From NCBI GenBank assembly GCA_018399015.1, contig CP073761.1, positions 2,542,001-2,606,000 of the forward strand: a stretch of DNA of 64,000 nt, in the 5' to 3' direction. Numbering within the stretch: the first letter of the stretch is position 1; every line of letters starts with the position of its first letter. The position numbers were made by a program, and so were the translations under genes. Below the pieces are notes generated by a model. The model was not told where the DNA came from. It did not search any database and was given only the letters and a program-made list of their open reading frames with translations. Below are positions 14,743 to 24,214 of this stretch, one piece after another. This DNA comes from Cyanobium sp. M30B3. GTDB taxonomy: Bacteria > Cyanobacteriota > Cyanobacteriia > PCC-6307 > Cyanobiaceae.

Positions 14743-16098
14743 TCAGCGCTTGACGCGGGCCAGCTCCTTCTCGGCATCGCGCTGCTGCTTGCCCCGCCAG
14801 AACAGCTTGATCGGCGTGCCCTCGAAGCCCAGGCCCTCGCGGATCTGGCGCTCCACGTAGCGGCGATAGGTGTCGCCGAACAGCTTGGGGTCGTTCACGA
14901 ACAGGGTGAAGCTGGGCGGCCGGGTGGCCACCTGGGTGCCGTAGTAGAGGCGGCCCTGCCGCCCGCCGCGGCTGGTGGGCGGCGAGCGCCAGCTGAGCGC
15001 CTCGGTGAGCACCTCATTCACCACCGACGTGCTCACCCGGCGGCGGTGCTGCTCCACCGCCAGCAGCGCCAGGGCGAACACGCTCTGCACCCGCTGGCCG
15101 GTGAGGGCGGAGGTGAACAGCATCGGCGCCCAGTCGAGGAAATAGAGCTTGGCGCGCAGCTCCTTCTCCATCGCCGGCATGGTGTGGGAATCCTTTTCGA
15201 TGGCGTCCCACTTGTTCACCACCACCACGCAGGCGCGGCCGTCCTCTTCGATGCGGCCCGCCAGGCGCTGGTCCTGCTCGGTGACCCCATCGAGGGCATC
15301 GATCACCAGCACGCACACATCGCTGCGCTCGATCGCCTTGAAGCTGCGGTTGATCCCGAAGAACTCGGGCCCGTAGTTCACCGAGCGCTTGCGGCGGATG
15401 CCGGCGGTGTCGAGGATCTTCCAGGTGTGGTTCTCGCGCTCCACCGTGGTGTCGATCGTGTCGCGGGTGGTGCCGCGGATCGGGCTCACGATCGCCCGCT
15501 GCTCGCCGCAGATGGCATTGAGCAGGCTGGATTTGCCCACGTTGGGCCGGCCGATGATCGCCATCTGGATCGGCTCCTCGCCGCCCTCCTCACTGGTGGG
15601 GGGCAGGAAGCTGATCACCCGGTCGAGCAGATCGCCGGTGCCAGCCCCGTGGATGGCCGAGATCGGATGGGGCTCGCCCAGGCCCAGCCCCCAGAACTCC
15701 GCCGCCATGGCCAGGCCGGCCTCCGGCGACTCGCACTTGTTCACCGCCAGCAGCACCGGCACGTCGTGGCCGCGCAGCCAGGTGGCAATCGCCTCATCGG
15801 CAGCGGTGCAACCCTGCTGGCCGTCCACGATCACCAGGGCCACGGTGGCCTCGGCCAGGGCCAGGTTGGCCTGCTCGCGGATCTCCGGCAGGAATTCGCT
15901 GTCGTCGTCGAACACCAGGCCGCCGGTGTCCACCACCTTGAAGGTGCGATCGCCCCAGAAGCCCTCCTGGTAGGTGCGGTCGCGCGTCACGCCCGGCTGG
16001 TCGTGCACGATCGCCTCGCGGCTGCGGCACAGGCGGTTCACCAGGGTGGATTTGCCCACGTTGGGGCGTCCAATGATCGCCACTGTGGGAAGCGCCAA
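14743..16098 (-). CDS. der: GTPase Der (EngA), ribosome assembly
   Basis: Der is an essential double GTPase for 50S subunit maturation. The 451-residue protein has two G domains, with GRPNVGKS at residues 10-17 and again near 183. Each carries DTGG/DTAG G3 motifs and NKC/NKWD G4 motifs. A C-terminal KH-like domain contains [17 protein letters not shown] and [20 protein letters not shown]. The start is TTG 16098. The cbiQ/ecfT gene begins one base after its stop. Confidence 0.97.
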   Translation of the reverse strand: MALPTVAIIGRPNVGKSTLVNRLCRSREAIVHDQPGVTRDRTYQEGFWGDRTFKVVDTGGLVFDDDSEFLPEIREQANLALAEATVALVIVDGQQGCTAADEAIATWLRGHDVPVLLAVNKCESPEAGLAMAAEFWGLGLGEPHPISAIHGAGTGDLLDRVISFLPPTSEEGGEEPIQMAIIGRPNVGKSSLLNAICGEQRAIVSPIRGTTRDTIDTTVERENHTWKILDTAGIRRKRSVNYGPEFFGINRSFKAIERSDVCVLVIDALDGVTEQDQRLAGRIEEDGRACVVVVNKWDAIEKDSHTMPAMEKELRAKLYFLDWAPMLFTSALTGQRVQSVFALALLAVEQHRRRVSTSVVNEVLTEALSWRSPPTSRGGRQGRLYYGTQVATRPPSFTLFVNDPKLFGDTYRRYVERQIREGLGFEGTPIKLFWRGKQQRDAEKELARVKR

Positions 16099-16308
16099 AT
16101 CGTCTGTTACCCGAACATGCCTGCCATGACCCTACCGATGCACCCCACCACGGATCACTGCTGACGGTGTCCGCAGGGGGCGGCAGCGTTGCGTGAGATC
16201 AACCGACGCCACGCTTACGACCACCACCCTTACGACAAGGTTGAGCCCCTGTGGCTGAAGGCCCAGCCGCACCAAACTGCGGACGCATTGCCAAAGCGGC
16301 ACGCTGCC

Positions 16309-17925
16309 ATGGCCAACCCTGCCTTTCTGGATCGCCGTTCGCCTGTGTTTGCAGGGCGTGCCATAGCCAGCTCCAGCTCGCCCCTGGTAACCCGCGTTGG
16401 CCTGCGGGTGCTGGAGCAGGGGGGCAATGCCGCTGATGCCGCCGTGGCCATGGCCGGCATGCTGGCGCTGGCCGAACCGATGATGAGCGGCCTGGGCGGC
16501 GACACCATGGTGCTGGTGTGGTCGGCGAACGAGCAGCGGGTGTTTGGCCTCAATGGCAGCGGCCGAGCCCCGAGCGGCGCCAGCCTCGAGCGGGTCGGGC
16601 CAGTCCCGCTGATGCCGGACCATGGCGCGGCCTCGGTCACCATTCCCGGCGCCGTGGATGGCTGGTGCGCCCTGCTGGAGCGGTTCGGCACGCGGTCGCT
16701 GCAGCAGCTATGGGAGCCGGTGATCGCCTACGCGCGCGAGGGCTATCCGGTGGGCGAGTCGATCGCGGGGTTCTGGGGCCTCGGCTCCGCATTGCTGGGG
16801 CCCAGCGGAGCCATGCAGCTGGGAGAGCTGCTGTTGCCCGATGGCGCCCCCCCGCAGCCGGGCCAGCTGATGCGCCTGCCGCAGCTGGCCGACACCCTGG
16901 AGCGCGTGGCCCGGGAGGGCCGCCGGGGCTTCTACGAAGGCCCCGTGGGCGAGGCGATCGCCACGACGATCAGCGCAGGTGGAGTGCCCACCACCATGGC
17001 CGACGTGGCTGCCCAGCAGCACCAGGCCGAGTGGGTGGAGCCCCTCAGCGTGGGTTACCGCGGCAGAGACGTGCTGGGCATGCCACCCAATTGCCAGGGG
17101 GTGGTGGCTCTCCATGCCCTCGGCATCCTCGACGCTCTGCCGCTCGCCTCAATGGATGAAGCAGAGCGCCTGCACCACCAGATTGAAGCGATCCGTCTGG
17201 GCTTTGAGCTGGCCATCGATGTGGTGGGCGAGCCCACCCCCGAAATGCTGGAGCGACTGCGGCAGGAGCTCAGCCCGGAGGGTCTGGCCGCCACCCGCAG
17301 CCGCATCACCAGCCGGGCCCGGCCCGCCACCAGACCTCAGGGCGGCAATTCAGGCGACACCAGCTACGTGTGCGCGGTGGACGGCGAGGGCAACGCCGTG
17401 TCGCTGATGACCAGCATCTGCGGGCTGTTCGGTTCGGGGCTGGTGGCGGGCAACACGGGCGTGCTGCTCAACAACCGGGCGGCCCAGTTCTCCAGCCAGC
17501 CGGGCCATCCCAACGCCCTGGCGCCCGGCCACCGCCCACGCCATTCGATCCTGCCGGCGCTGGTGCTGCGCGATGGACTGCCGGAATTCGTGATGGGCGT
17601 GATCGGCGGCAACGCCCACCCCCAGGGCCTCACGCAGATCCTGGTGAACGCCCTCGACCTGGGCATGAATCCCCAGCAGGCCGTGGATGCACCGCGCTTC
17701 AAGCTGATCATGCAGAGCGGTGCGGTGCACATCGATCCGCAGTTCAATCCAGACGTGGGCCACGAGCTCGTGGCCCGCGGCCATCAGCTCGGCGATTCCT
17801 ATGGCTTCATCGGCTTCAAGGGGGGCGCCCAGATGGTGCGCCTCCATCGCGATACAGCCGGCCAGTGCACCAGCCTGGAGGCCGGCGTGGATCACCGGCT
17901 CGATGGGGTGGCCCTGGGCTTCTGA
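16309..17925 (+). CDS. ggt: Gamma-glutamyltransferase / glutathione hydrolase family
   Basis: An Ntn-hydrolase that self-cleaves and transfers or hydrolyses gamma-glutamyl groups of glutathione and related compounds. The 538-residue protein has VLEQGGNAADAAVAM near residue 40 and GLGGDTMVLVW. The nucleophile is Thr351 (GDTSYV), which becomes the N-terminus of the small subunit, and the small subunit carries the family glycine-rich HPQG motif. No clear signal peptide is seen, unlike periplasmic GGTs, so this may be a cytoplasmic acylase-like member. ATG 16309 is chosen; an open frame goes up to 16189. Confidence 0.9.
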   Translation: MANPAFLDRRSPVFAGRAIASSSSPLVTRVGLRVLEQGGNAADAAVAMAGMLALAEPMMSGLGGDTMVLVWSANEQRVFGLNGSGRAPSGASLERVGPVPLMPDHGAASVTIPGAVDGWCALLERFGTRSLQQLWEPVIAYAREGYPVGESIAGFWGLGSALLGPSGAMQLGELLLPDGAPPQPGQLMRLPQLADTLERVAREGRRGFYEGPVGEAIATTISAGGVPTTMADVAAQQHQAEWVEPLSVGYRGRDVLGMPPNCQGVVALHALGILDALPLASMDEAERLHHQIEAIRLGFELAIDVVGEPTPEMLERLRQELSPEGLAATRSRITSRARPATRPQGGNSGDTSYVCAVDGEGNAVSLMTSICGLFGSGLVAGNTGVLLNNRAAQFSSQPGHPNALAPGHRPRHSILPALVLRDGLPEFVMGVIGGNAHPQGLTQILVNALDLGMNPQQAVDAPRFKLIMQSGAVHIDPQFNPDVGHELVARGHQLGDSYGFIGFKGGAQMVRLHRDTAGQCTSLEAGVDHRLDGVALGF

Positions 17926-17949
17926 GCTGGCAGGGCGTACGGCCTGCGG

Positions 17950-18429
17950 CTACTGCACCGGCAGATCCCCGGGATGCCCCGCCACCGGATCGGCGGGCAC
18001 CTTCAACAACTCCGGCAGCGGCCCGCTCTCGGGCAGCGGCTCGCCCCGCTCGGCCAGGTGGGCCAGCAGCCAGTTCACGGCGGTGGCGCGGCGGGTGCGA
18101 CGCGGGTAGAGCTCGCCGATCCGGTAGCCCGCAAACCCCAGCTGCTCCTTCAGCAGCTGCTTGTGCTCCTTGGCAATCGAGCGGGTGAGCGCCACCGCGG
18201 GGGGCCGCTCGGCGATGAACTGGGGCTCGATCGGGAACGACTCCCGCCAGGCAGCGCCCGCAGCCGGGCCCGCGCTCCAGGTGCCGGCGCCATCGGGCAC
18301 ATAACCCAGGCGCGGCCAGATCAGTTCACACACGAAGCGATCGCTGACGCGGTCGGCCAGCACCGCCTCCAGCAACTCCCGGCTGAGGGGGTAGGGAACC
18401 GGGGTGGCGGCGGCCTGCGCGGGAGCCAT
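17950..18429 (-). CDS. DUF1823 family protein
   Basis: A soluble protein of 159 residues from ATG 18429 (an ATG at 18477 adds a Cys-rich leader and is less likely). It reads PLSRELLEAVLADRVSDRFVCELIWPRLGYVPDG, then PPAVALTRSIAKEHKQLLKEQLGFAGYRIGEL and RRTRRATAVNWLLAHL. This is the pattern of DUF1823, a family nearly confined to cyanobacteria and plastids, of unknown function. It converges with the gamma-glutamyltransferase gene. Confidence 0.85.
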   Translation of the reverse strand: MAPAQAAATPVPYPLSRELLEAVLADRVSDRFVCELIWPRLGYVPDGAGTWSAGPAAGAAWRESFPIEPQFIAERPPAVALTRSIAKEHKQLLKEQLGFAGYRIGELYPRRTRRATAVNWLLAHLAERGEPLPESGPLPELLKVPADPVAGHPGDLPVQ

Positions 18430-18528
18430 GGGGCTGGAGCACAACAAACACCGCGCCATGTTGGCCCGGAGCGGCACGGGCCCGATCCATGCGGCATCCT
18501 CGTAGCCAGATGGGAAGGTTCAGGCCGG

Positions 18529-18696
18529 ATGCCGTCCCTGCAGGTGGCCATGCTGCTGGCGGGGGTGCTGCTGCTGATCGGCATCACCTCCAGCAAGTTC
18601 TCGGCCCGGCTGGGGATTCCAGTGCTGGTGCTGTTCCTGGCCATAGCCACCTCAGCCACTCCCCAATCAGCGGTAGCCCTTCAGGCCGGAGCTTGA
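18529..18696 (+). pseudogene. N-terminal fragment of a CvrA/NhaP2-type K+/H+ antiporter
   Basis: Fifty-five codons read MPSLQVAMLLAGVLLLIGI, then SSKFSARLGIPVLVLFLAI. This matches the first helix and following loop of NhaP2/CvrA-like potassium/proton antiporters. Homology stops after LFLAI, where the next helix should continue with GMLAG-like sequence. The frame closes inside the 3' end of the convergent antiporter gene. It is a leftover of a deleted gene, possibly removed by recombination with the neighbouring antiporter locus. Confidence 0.5.
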
Positions 18697-20339
18697 GCCC
18701 GCAACACCAGCAGATCCTCCACAATCAGCTCCGCTGCCCGCTCGGCCGCATCGAGAAAGGGCAGCAGGGTGCGCTGGGCCCCCAGGAATTCCAGCTTGGC
18801 CACCTCGGCTTCGTCGTGGGCGGTGGCGATGAAGTGGCCCTGGAAACCAGCCGTCTCCAGGCCGTGGTGGATGGCCGCATTCGCTTCAAGCGAGGGCAGG
18901 GTGCTCACCACCACCGTGGCCGAGGAGAGCGGCAGGGAAGCGGTGAACTCCGGGTCTTCCGAGTCGCCGTACTGCACCGGCAGGCCCTGGGCCGCCGCCA
19001 GGCGCAGGGCCTGGGGATCGAAGTCGATGCCGAGGATCGAGAGGTTGTGGGGCTGCAGCTGCCGGTGGATGGCGCCGCCGAAGCGGCCCAGCCCCAGCAG
19101 GATCACATCCACCCGCGCCGGGCCGCTGGTGCTGGTGCCCAGTTCGCTGAAGGGGGTGGCCCGCTCCAGCAGCCGCAGGGGGTCCTTCAGCCAGCGGTAG
19201 AGCCGCTCCGAGCCCAGGATCATGTAGGTGGAGAGGGCGATGGTGATCACCCCCACCAGGGTGATCAGGCTCACCTCGCCTTCGCCCAGCTGACCGAGCT
19301 GCAGCCCCAGGGCCGCCAGGATCAGGGAGAACTCCGAGATCTGGGCCACGGTGAGGCCCGCCATCAGGCCCGTGCGCCGCCGGTAGCCCATCGCCCCCAT
19401 GATCGCCACCACAATCAGCGGGTTGCCCACCAGCACAAACAGCGACAACACCAATGCGGGCCCCAGCTGCAGGCCGGCGGCCGACACATTCAGCCCCGAG
19501 CCGAGATCAATGAAGAAGAACAGCAGCAGGAAATCGCGCAGGCCCGTGAGCCGGGAGGCGATCGCCTCCCGGTAGGCCGTTGAGGCAATCGACACGCCCC
19601 CCAGGAAGGCGCCCACCTCCTTGCTGAAGCCCACCACATCGGCCAGGGCCGCCAGGCCCACCGCCCAGGCCACGGCGAACAGCACCAGCAGCTCCTGGTT
19701 CTGGGCCAGCCGGCCCAGCAGCGGCGGCATCACCCAGCGCATCGTGGCGGCGGTGCCGAGCACGAAGGCGCTGCCCACCAGCAGCAACCGGATCGCCTGG
19801 CCGGCAATGCCGCCGCCGCCCTGCAGGTTGAAGGAGGTGAGCAGGATCATCGCCAGGATCACGGCGATGTCCTGCACCACCAGAAAGCCCACCGCAATCC
19901 GGCCGTGCAGCGAATCGATCTCCCGTTTATCGGAGAGCAGCTTCACGATGATGATCGTGCTGGAGAAGGTGAGGCACACGGCGATGTAGAGCGCCGGCAC
20001 CGCCGCATACCCCAGCCCCAGGGCGATCAGAAAGCCGAACAGGGAGGTGAACACGATCTGCCCCAGGCCCGTTGCCAGGGCCACCGGCCCCACCGAGCGG
20101 ATCAGGCCCACGTCGAGTTTCAGCCCCACCACAAACAACAGCACGGAAATGCCCACGCTGGAGAGCAGCTTCAGCTCGCTGCCCCCCGACACCCAGTTGA
20201 GGGCGGCGGGACCCACCAGGATGCCGGCGATGATGTAGCCGATGATCAGCGGCTGGCGCAGCTTCAGCGCCACCACGCCGATCACGGCCGTCAGCATCAG
20301 GATGGCGGCCAGCTCGTGAAACACGCTGCTGAAGGTCAC
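18681..20339 (-). CDS. CPA2 cation:proton antiporter with TrkA-N domain (Kef-like)
   Basis: The 552-residue protein has about 12 helices with the CPA2 signatures IIGYIIAGILVGP, FVVGLKLDVG and LTFSSTIIIVKLLSDK, then SFNLQ and VGAFLGGVSIAS. A cytosolic Rossmann domain (RCK/TrkA-N, about residues 425-540) starts VDVILLGLGRFGGAIHRQL and includes YGDSEDPEF. Such proteins exchange K+ or Na+ for H+ across plasma or thylakoid membranes and are gated by nucleotides. It is complete. A truncated relative of another antiporter class overlaps its 3' end by 16 bp. Confidence 0.93.
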   Translation of the reverse strand: MTFSSVFHELAAILMLTAVIGVVALKLRQPLIIGYIIAGILVGPAALNWVSGGSELKLLSSVGISVLLFVVGLKLDVGLIRSVGPVALATGLGQIVFTSLFGFLIALGLGYAAVPALYIAVCLTFSSTIIIVKLLSDKREIDSLHGRIAVGFLVVQDIAVILAMILLTSFNLQGGGGIAGQAIRLLLVGSAFVLGTAATMRWVMPPLLGRLAQNQELLVLFAVAWAVGLAALADVVGFSKEVGAFLGGVSIASTAYREAIASRLTGLRDFLLLFFFIDLGSGLNVSAAGLQLGPALVLSLFVLVGNPLIVVAIMGAMGYRRRTGLMAGLTVAQISEFSLILAALGLQLGQLGEGEVSLITLVGVITIALSTYMILGSERLYRWLKDPLRLLERATPFSELGTSTSGPARVDVILLGLGRFGGAIHRQLQPHNLSILGIDFDPQALRLAAAQGLPVQYGDSEDPEFTASLPLSSATVVVSTLPSLEANAAIHHGLETAGFQGHFIATAHDEAEVAKLEFLGAQRTLLPFLDAAERAAELIVEDLLVLRAQAPA

Positions 20340-20431
20340 CGAGCCCGCCGCAGATTGGCTGGCTGCACCCTAGGGATCTCCCCACCGCAGGGCCCTCCGG
20401 CCACCGGAATCCCCCTCTCACCAGTTGCTGC

Positions 20432-21499
20432 ATGTCAGCCCCGCCCGTTCTCAGCGATCCCCAGCCCGCCGCGGCAGCTGCGCGCCTGCAGGGGCGAGGG
20501 GCCCTTGAGCTAGGCGGCAACGGCGCACTGCGCCATCTGCGCTGCCGGGTGCTGCAGTCACCGCTGGCGGGGGTGAGCGACCGCATCTTCCGGGGGCTGG
20601 TGCGGCGCTGGGCCGCCGATGCCCTGCTGTTCACCGAGATGGTGAACGCCACCAGCCTGGAGCTGGGCCACGGCCGCCAGAAGGTAGAAGAGCTGGCGGA
20701 GGAGGCCGGCCCCATCGGCGTGCAGCTGTTCGATCACCGCCCCGCCGCCATGGCCGAAGCGGCGCGGCGGGCTGAGGCCGCAGGCGCCTTCCTGATCGAC
20801 ATCAACATGGGCTGCCCGGTGAAGAAAATCGCCCGCAAGGGAGGCGGCAGCGGCCTGATCCGTGACCCCGAGCTGGCCGCCCGCATCGTCGACACCGTTG
20901 CCGCGGCCGTGCGCATCCCGGTCACCGTGAAAACCCGCCTGGGCTGGTGCGGCGCCCCCGACGGCGACAGCGCCACCCTCGCCGTGCGCTGGTGCCGCCA
21001 ACTGGAGGGCGCCGGAGCCCAGCTGCTCACCCTGCATGGCCGCACCCGCGAGCAGGGCTTCAAGGGCAGCGCCGACTGGGCCGCCATCGCTGCGGTGAAG
21101 CAGGCGCTGGCGATCCCACTGATCGCCAACGGCGACATCCACAGCCCGGACGATGCCCTGCGCTGCCTGGCGCAGACCGGCGCCGACGGCGTGATGGTGG
21201 GTCGGGGCACCATGGGAGCCCCCTGGCTGGTGGGGCAGATTGATGCGGCCCTCTGCGGTCGGCCGATCCCGCCCACCCCCGGTCCGGCCGAAAAGCTGGC
21301 CCTGGCGGCCGAGCAGTTGCGGGCCCTGGTGGCCGCCAAGGGTGACCACGGACTGCTGATCGCCCGCAAGCACCTCAGCTGGACCTGCAACGGCTTCCCC
21401 GGCGCTCCCCAGCTGCGCCATGCCCTGATGCGCGCCCCCACCCCGGCCGAGGCCCTGGCCCTGCTGGAGCAGGCCCAGCAAACGCTCGAGCCGAGCTAG
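20432..21499 (+). CDS. dus: tRNA-dihydrouridine synthase (DusB/NifR3-like)
   Basis: A flavoenzyme that reduces uridine in the tRNA D-loop. The 355-residue protein has SPLAGVSDRIFRGLVRR, FTEMVNATSLEL and VQLFDHRPAAMAEAA. The FMN/catalytic motif is INMGCPVKKIARKGGGSGL (catalytic Cys), followed by VTVKTRLGW, LTLHGRTREQGF, NGDIHSPDD and GVMVGRGTMGAPWL. Its N-terminus is about 35 residues longer than usual, so LQSPLAGVSD may be closer to the true start. Its TAG stop shares CTAG (21496-21499) with the stop of the convergent cobI. Confidence 0.95.
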   Translation: MSAPPVLSDPQPAAAAARLQGRGALELGGNGALRHLRCRVLQSPLAGVSDRIFRGLVRRWAADALLFTEMVNATSLELGHGRQKVEELAEEAGPIGVQLFDHRPAAMAEAARRAEAAGAFLIDINMGCPVKKIARKGGGSGLIRDPELAARIVDTVAAAVRIPVTVKTRLGWCGAPDGDSATLAVRWCRQLEGAGAQLLTLHGRTREQGFKGSADWAAIAAVKQALAIPLIANGDIHSPDDALRCLAQTGADGVMVGRGTMGAPWLVGQIDAALCGRPIPPTPGPAEKLALAAEQLRALVAAKGDHGLLIARKHLSWTCNGFPGAPQLRHALMRAPTPAEALALLEQAQQTLEPS

Positions 21500-22290
21500 G
21501 GCAACACCTCTGGCCAGCCCTGCCGGATCAGCAACAGCGAAAAATAGGGCTGCTCGTCTGCTGGCACCGCCACAGCCGGTGCCAGCAGCTGGTCGGGCCA
21601 GCCCACCCGCTGGGCGAACAGGGCGCCCTCCAACACACCCCGCTCCGCCAGCAACGGCCGCACCCAGCTCCAGCGGTGCCCCAGCTTGAGCAGGGCCAAC
21701 ACGGTGCCGTCGCTGGCGGCCCGCTCCAGCAGTCGCAGCAGATCGACACCGCCCTCGGGGGTGGGGCGGATCAGCAGGCCCTCGCTCTGCAGGGCCAGGG
21801 GCCAGGCCAGGTCTGCGCTGGAGGCAGCAGCGGCTGCCGCACACACCGCCGGTACCCCCGGGATCAGCCGCAGCGGACAGTGCGGGTGCCGCTGGCGCAG
21901 CGCCAGGAGCACATAGGAGCTGCTGGCGAACAGCGACACATCCCCCTCGCAGAGGAGCACCACCCGTTCACCAGCCGTCACCCGGGCCGCCAGGGCGTCG
22001 GCGGCGGTGTGCCAGGCGGCGATGCGGGGCGCAGCGTCCGCCACCATCGGAAACAGCAACGGCAGCCGCCGCTGGCCGGGAGCAATCCAGGGAGCGGCAA
22101 TCGCCGCCGCCATGCCCTCTCCGCCCTCACGGGCCACCGGATAGGCCACCACTGCCGCGGCCTGGATCGCCCGCACCGCCGCCACGGTGAGCAGTGCGGC
22201 ATCGCCTGGCCCCACGCCCACGAGGGTGAGCCCCCTGAACGCCTCAGCCTCGGGGGTTCCTACATTCACCAACTGAGGCCCCGGCGCCAT
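21496..22290 (-). CDS. cobI: Precorrin-2 C20-methyltransferase
   Basis: A SAM-dependent methylase of cobalamin synthesis that methylates precorrin-2 (or the Co form) at C20. The 264-residue protein has the tetrapyrrole methylase start LVGVGPGDAALLTVAAVRAI, VAYPVAREGGEGMA, the loop LLCEGDVSLFASSSYVLLAL, and IPGVPAVCAAAAA. ATG 22290 overlaps the divergent mtnD start by two bases; internal TTG or GTG codons just downstream (22275-22260) would give a more ordinary arrangement. Picocyanobacteria of this group make pseudocobalamin. Confidence 0.88.
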   Translation of the reverse strand: MAPGPQLVNVGTPEAEAFRGLTLVGVGPGDAALLTVAAVRAIQAAAVVAYPVAREGGEGMAAAIAAPWIAPGQRRLPLLFPMVADAAPRIAAWHTAADALAARVTAGERVVLLCEGDVSLFASSSYVLLALRQRHPHCPLRLIPGVPAVCAAAAAASSADLAWPLALQSEGLLIRPTPEGGVDLLRLLERAASDGTVLALLKLGHRWSWVRPLLAERGVLEGALFAQRVGWPDQLLAPAVAVPADEQPYFSLLLIRQGWPEVLP

Positions 22291-22870
22291 GAGTCTGCTT
22301 GTTTTGTATCGGCACGATGCCAGCACCCCTGCTCGCCAGGAGCAACACGCCGAGCTGATCACCAGCGACGCCAAGCGCATCCAGCAGGAACTGGCCAGCC
22401 GTGGCATCCGCTTCCAGCGCTGGCCGGCCCGGGCCGAACTGCCCGCCGGTGCCAGCCCGGAGCAGATCCTGGCGGCCTACTGCAGCGAGATCGCCCGGGT
22501 GCAGGCCGGCGGCACTTACCCCACGGTGGATGCCATCCGCCTGGCCCCCAACCATCCCGACCGCGACGCCCTGCGCCAGAAGTTCCTGGCCGAGCACACC
22601 CACAGCGAAGACGAGGTGCGCTTCTTTGTGGAGGGGCAAGGCCTGTTCTGCCTTCACCTCGGCGATGAAGTGCTGCAGCTGATCTGCGAAGCCGGCGACT
22701 GGATCGCCGTGCCTGCCGGCACCCGCCACTGGTTTGACATGGGCCCCGAGCCCCAGTTCTGCGCCCTGCGCTTCTTCAACAACCCCGATGGCTGGGTGGC
22801 CCAGTTCACTGGCGACGCTATCGCTGCGAGCTACCCATTGCTCGATCAGCTGGGCGCCCCCACGGCCTGA
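22289..22870 (+). CDS. mtnD: Acireductone dioxygenase
   Basis: MtnD converts the acireductone of the methionine salvage pathway to 2-keto-4-methylthiobutyrate with Fe2+ (or an off-pathway product with Ni2+). The 193-residue cupin has the metal ligands in EHTHSEDEVRFFVEG (two His, one Glu) and a third His in PAGTRHWFDMG. Length and motifs are typical. It begins in a CATG shared with cobI on the other strand and its 3' end overlaps miaE by 25 bp. mtnB and mtnC are 10 kb away, so the pathway is split. Confidence 0.95.
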   Translation: MSLLVLYRHDASTPARQEQHAELITSDAKRIQQELASRGIRFQRWPARAELPAGASPEQILAAYCSEIARVQAGGTYPTVDAIRLAPNHPDRDALRQKFLAEHTHSEDEVRFFVEGQGLFCLHLGDEVLQLICEAGDWIAVPAGTRHWFDMGPEPQFCALRFFNNPDGWVAQFTGDAIAASYPLLDQLGAPTA

Positions 22871-23511
22871 CCCTTCACCCCCGCCGAGTGCATCCGCACC
22901 TGAGCGGGATCGCCCCTGGGCCCTTCCAGGGCCGACTGTTCCACGGCGGCCAGCTGCTCCAGCCGGGCCGTCGTGATGTCTCGCCCGAAACGCCCTTCCG
23001 CCAGCAGCCAATAGAGGCCGAAATGGCGAGCCTCGCTGGCCAGCAGATCGCTGTAGAGATCCCGCAGCTCCCCATCGGGGCTGTGGGCGGCCAGCAGGCC
23101 CATGCGCTCGTGGCTGCGGGCCTCGATCAGCCCGGCCACCAGAAAAGCATCGAGCATCCGATCCGGCTCCTGGCGACGGATGGCCTTGCTCAGCTCACTG
23201 CCATAGCCCGGAGCGGGCAGCGGCCGCAGGGGGATGCCCCGGGCCTGCAGCAGGGCCAGCACCTGCTCGAAGTGCTCCAGCTCCTCCCGGGCCAGGGCAC
23301 TGAGGGCAGCCCCCAGCTCGCCATCGCCGGGATAGCGGAACATCAGCTGCAGCGCCACACCCGCCGCCTTGCGCTCGCAGTGGGCATGGTCGATCAGCAC
23401 CAGATCGGGGCGGGCGATGGCCTGCTCCAGCCAGGACTGGCTGGTGGGAGCGGCCAACCAGCGGATGCGGCTCTGCAGGGGCTCCAGGGGAAGGGGAACA
23501 GGCAACTTCAC
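22846..23511 (-). CDS. miaE: tRNA-(ms2io6A)-hydroxylase
   Basis: A ferritin-like di-iron monooxygenase that hydroxylates the isopentenyl side chain of ms2i6A37 in tRNA. The 221-residue protein has DHAHCERKAAGVALQLM (first Glu/His pair), LAREELEHFEQVLALL (ExxH), a third Glu in LIEARSHERM, and ASEARHFGLYWLLA (ExxH). These are the expected di-iron ligands. It is the first or second gene of a pair with aroQ on the minus strand (spacing six bases). Confidence 0.93.
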   Translation of the reverse strand: MKLPVPLPLEPLQSRIRWLAAPTSQSWLEQAIARPDLVLIDHAHCERKAAGVALQLMFRYPGDGELGAALSALAREELEHFEQVLALLQARGIPLRPLPAPGYGSELSKAIRRQEPDRMLDAFLVAGLIEARSHERMGLLAAHSPDGELRDLYSDLLASEARHFGLYWLLAEGRFGRDITTARLEQLAAVEQSALEGPRGDPAQVRMHSAGVKGQAVGAPS

Positions 23512-23517
23512 GAGCGC

Positions 23518-23970
23518 TCAGGCGGATGCACCATCGACGGGACGCAGCTGGGCCACCAGACCCTCCAGCGCCAGCCCGTAGCTGAGCGGGCCGAAGCCGC
23601 AAATCACCCCCACCGCCCGATCCGCCAGAAAGGAGTGGTGGCGAAAGGGCTCACGGGCATGGGTGTTGCTCAGATGCAACTCCACATAGGGAATGGCCAC
23701 CGCCAGCAGGGCATCCCTCAGGGCGATCGAGGTGTGGGTGTAGGCGCCGGCATTGATCAGGATGCCGTCCACCATGCCCCTGGCCCCATGGATGCGGTCC
23801 ACCAGGGCTCCCTCGTGGTTGCTCTGGAAACAGTCGATCGCCACCCCCAGGGCAGCAGCCCGCTCCTGCAGGCCGGTGTTGATCTGCTCCAGGGTGGCGC
23901 TGCCGTAGAGCCCCGGCTCGCGGGTGCCGAGCAGGTTGAGATTGGGGCCGTGGAGGGCGAGCAGCTGCAT
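23518..23970 (-). CDS. aroQ: 3-dehydroquinate dehydratase, type II
   Basis: The third step of the shikimate pathway, dehydrating 3-dehydroquinate. The 150-residue protein has the type II signature [14 protein letters not shown] near its start, [35 protein letters not shown], and [17 protein letters not shown]. The catalytic Tyr (GLYGS) and His (VELHLSN) are present. ATG 23970 fits the family start; ATG 23988 would add six residues. Confidence 0.96.
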   Translation of the reverse strand: MQLLALHGPNLNLLGTREPGLYGSATLEQINTGLQERAAALGVAIDCFQSNHEGALVDRIHGARGMVDGILINAGAYTHTSIALRDALLAVAIPYVELHLSNTHAREPFRHHSFLADRAVGVICGFGPLSYGLALEGLVAQLRPVDGASA

Positions 23971-24050
23971 GGGTGGGTTGGCGTCCAACCAGCCAAGCAG
24001 AGGGCCTCAGCTGGGGGGAGGCTGGCTGGTAAGTTCTTGGGGTGTGGTTC

Positions 24051-24132
24051 GGGTCGGTGCCCGAGTGGTTAATGGGGGCGGACTGTAAATCCGCTGGCTC
24101 TGCCTACGTTGGTTCAAATCCAACCCGGCCCA
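24051..24132 (+). tRNA. tRNA-Tyr(GUA)
   Basis: The 82-nt class II tRNA has acceptor GGGTCGG pairing with CCGGCCC (one G-U pair), anticodon GTA in ACTGTAAATC, a long variable arm, and T-arm GTTGGTTCAAATCCAAC. It lies 10 bases before tRNA-Thr and could be cotranscribed with it. Confidence 0.96.
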
Positions 24133-24142
24133 CCTTCCACAT

Positions 24143-24205
<63 letters not shown>

Positions 24206-24214
<9 letters not shown>

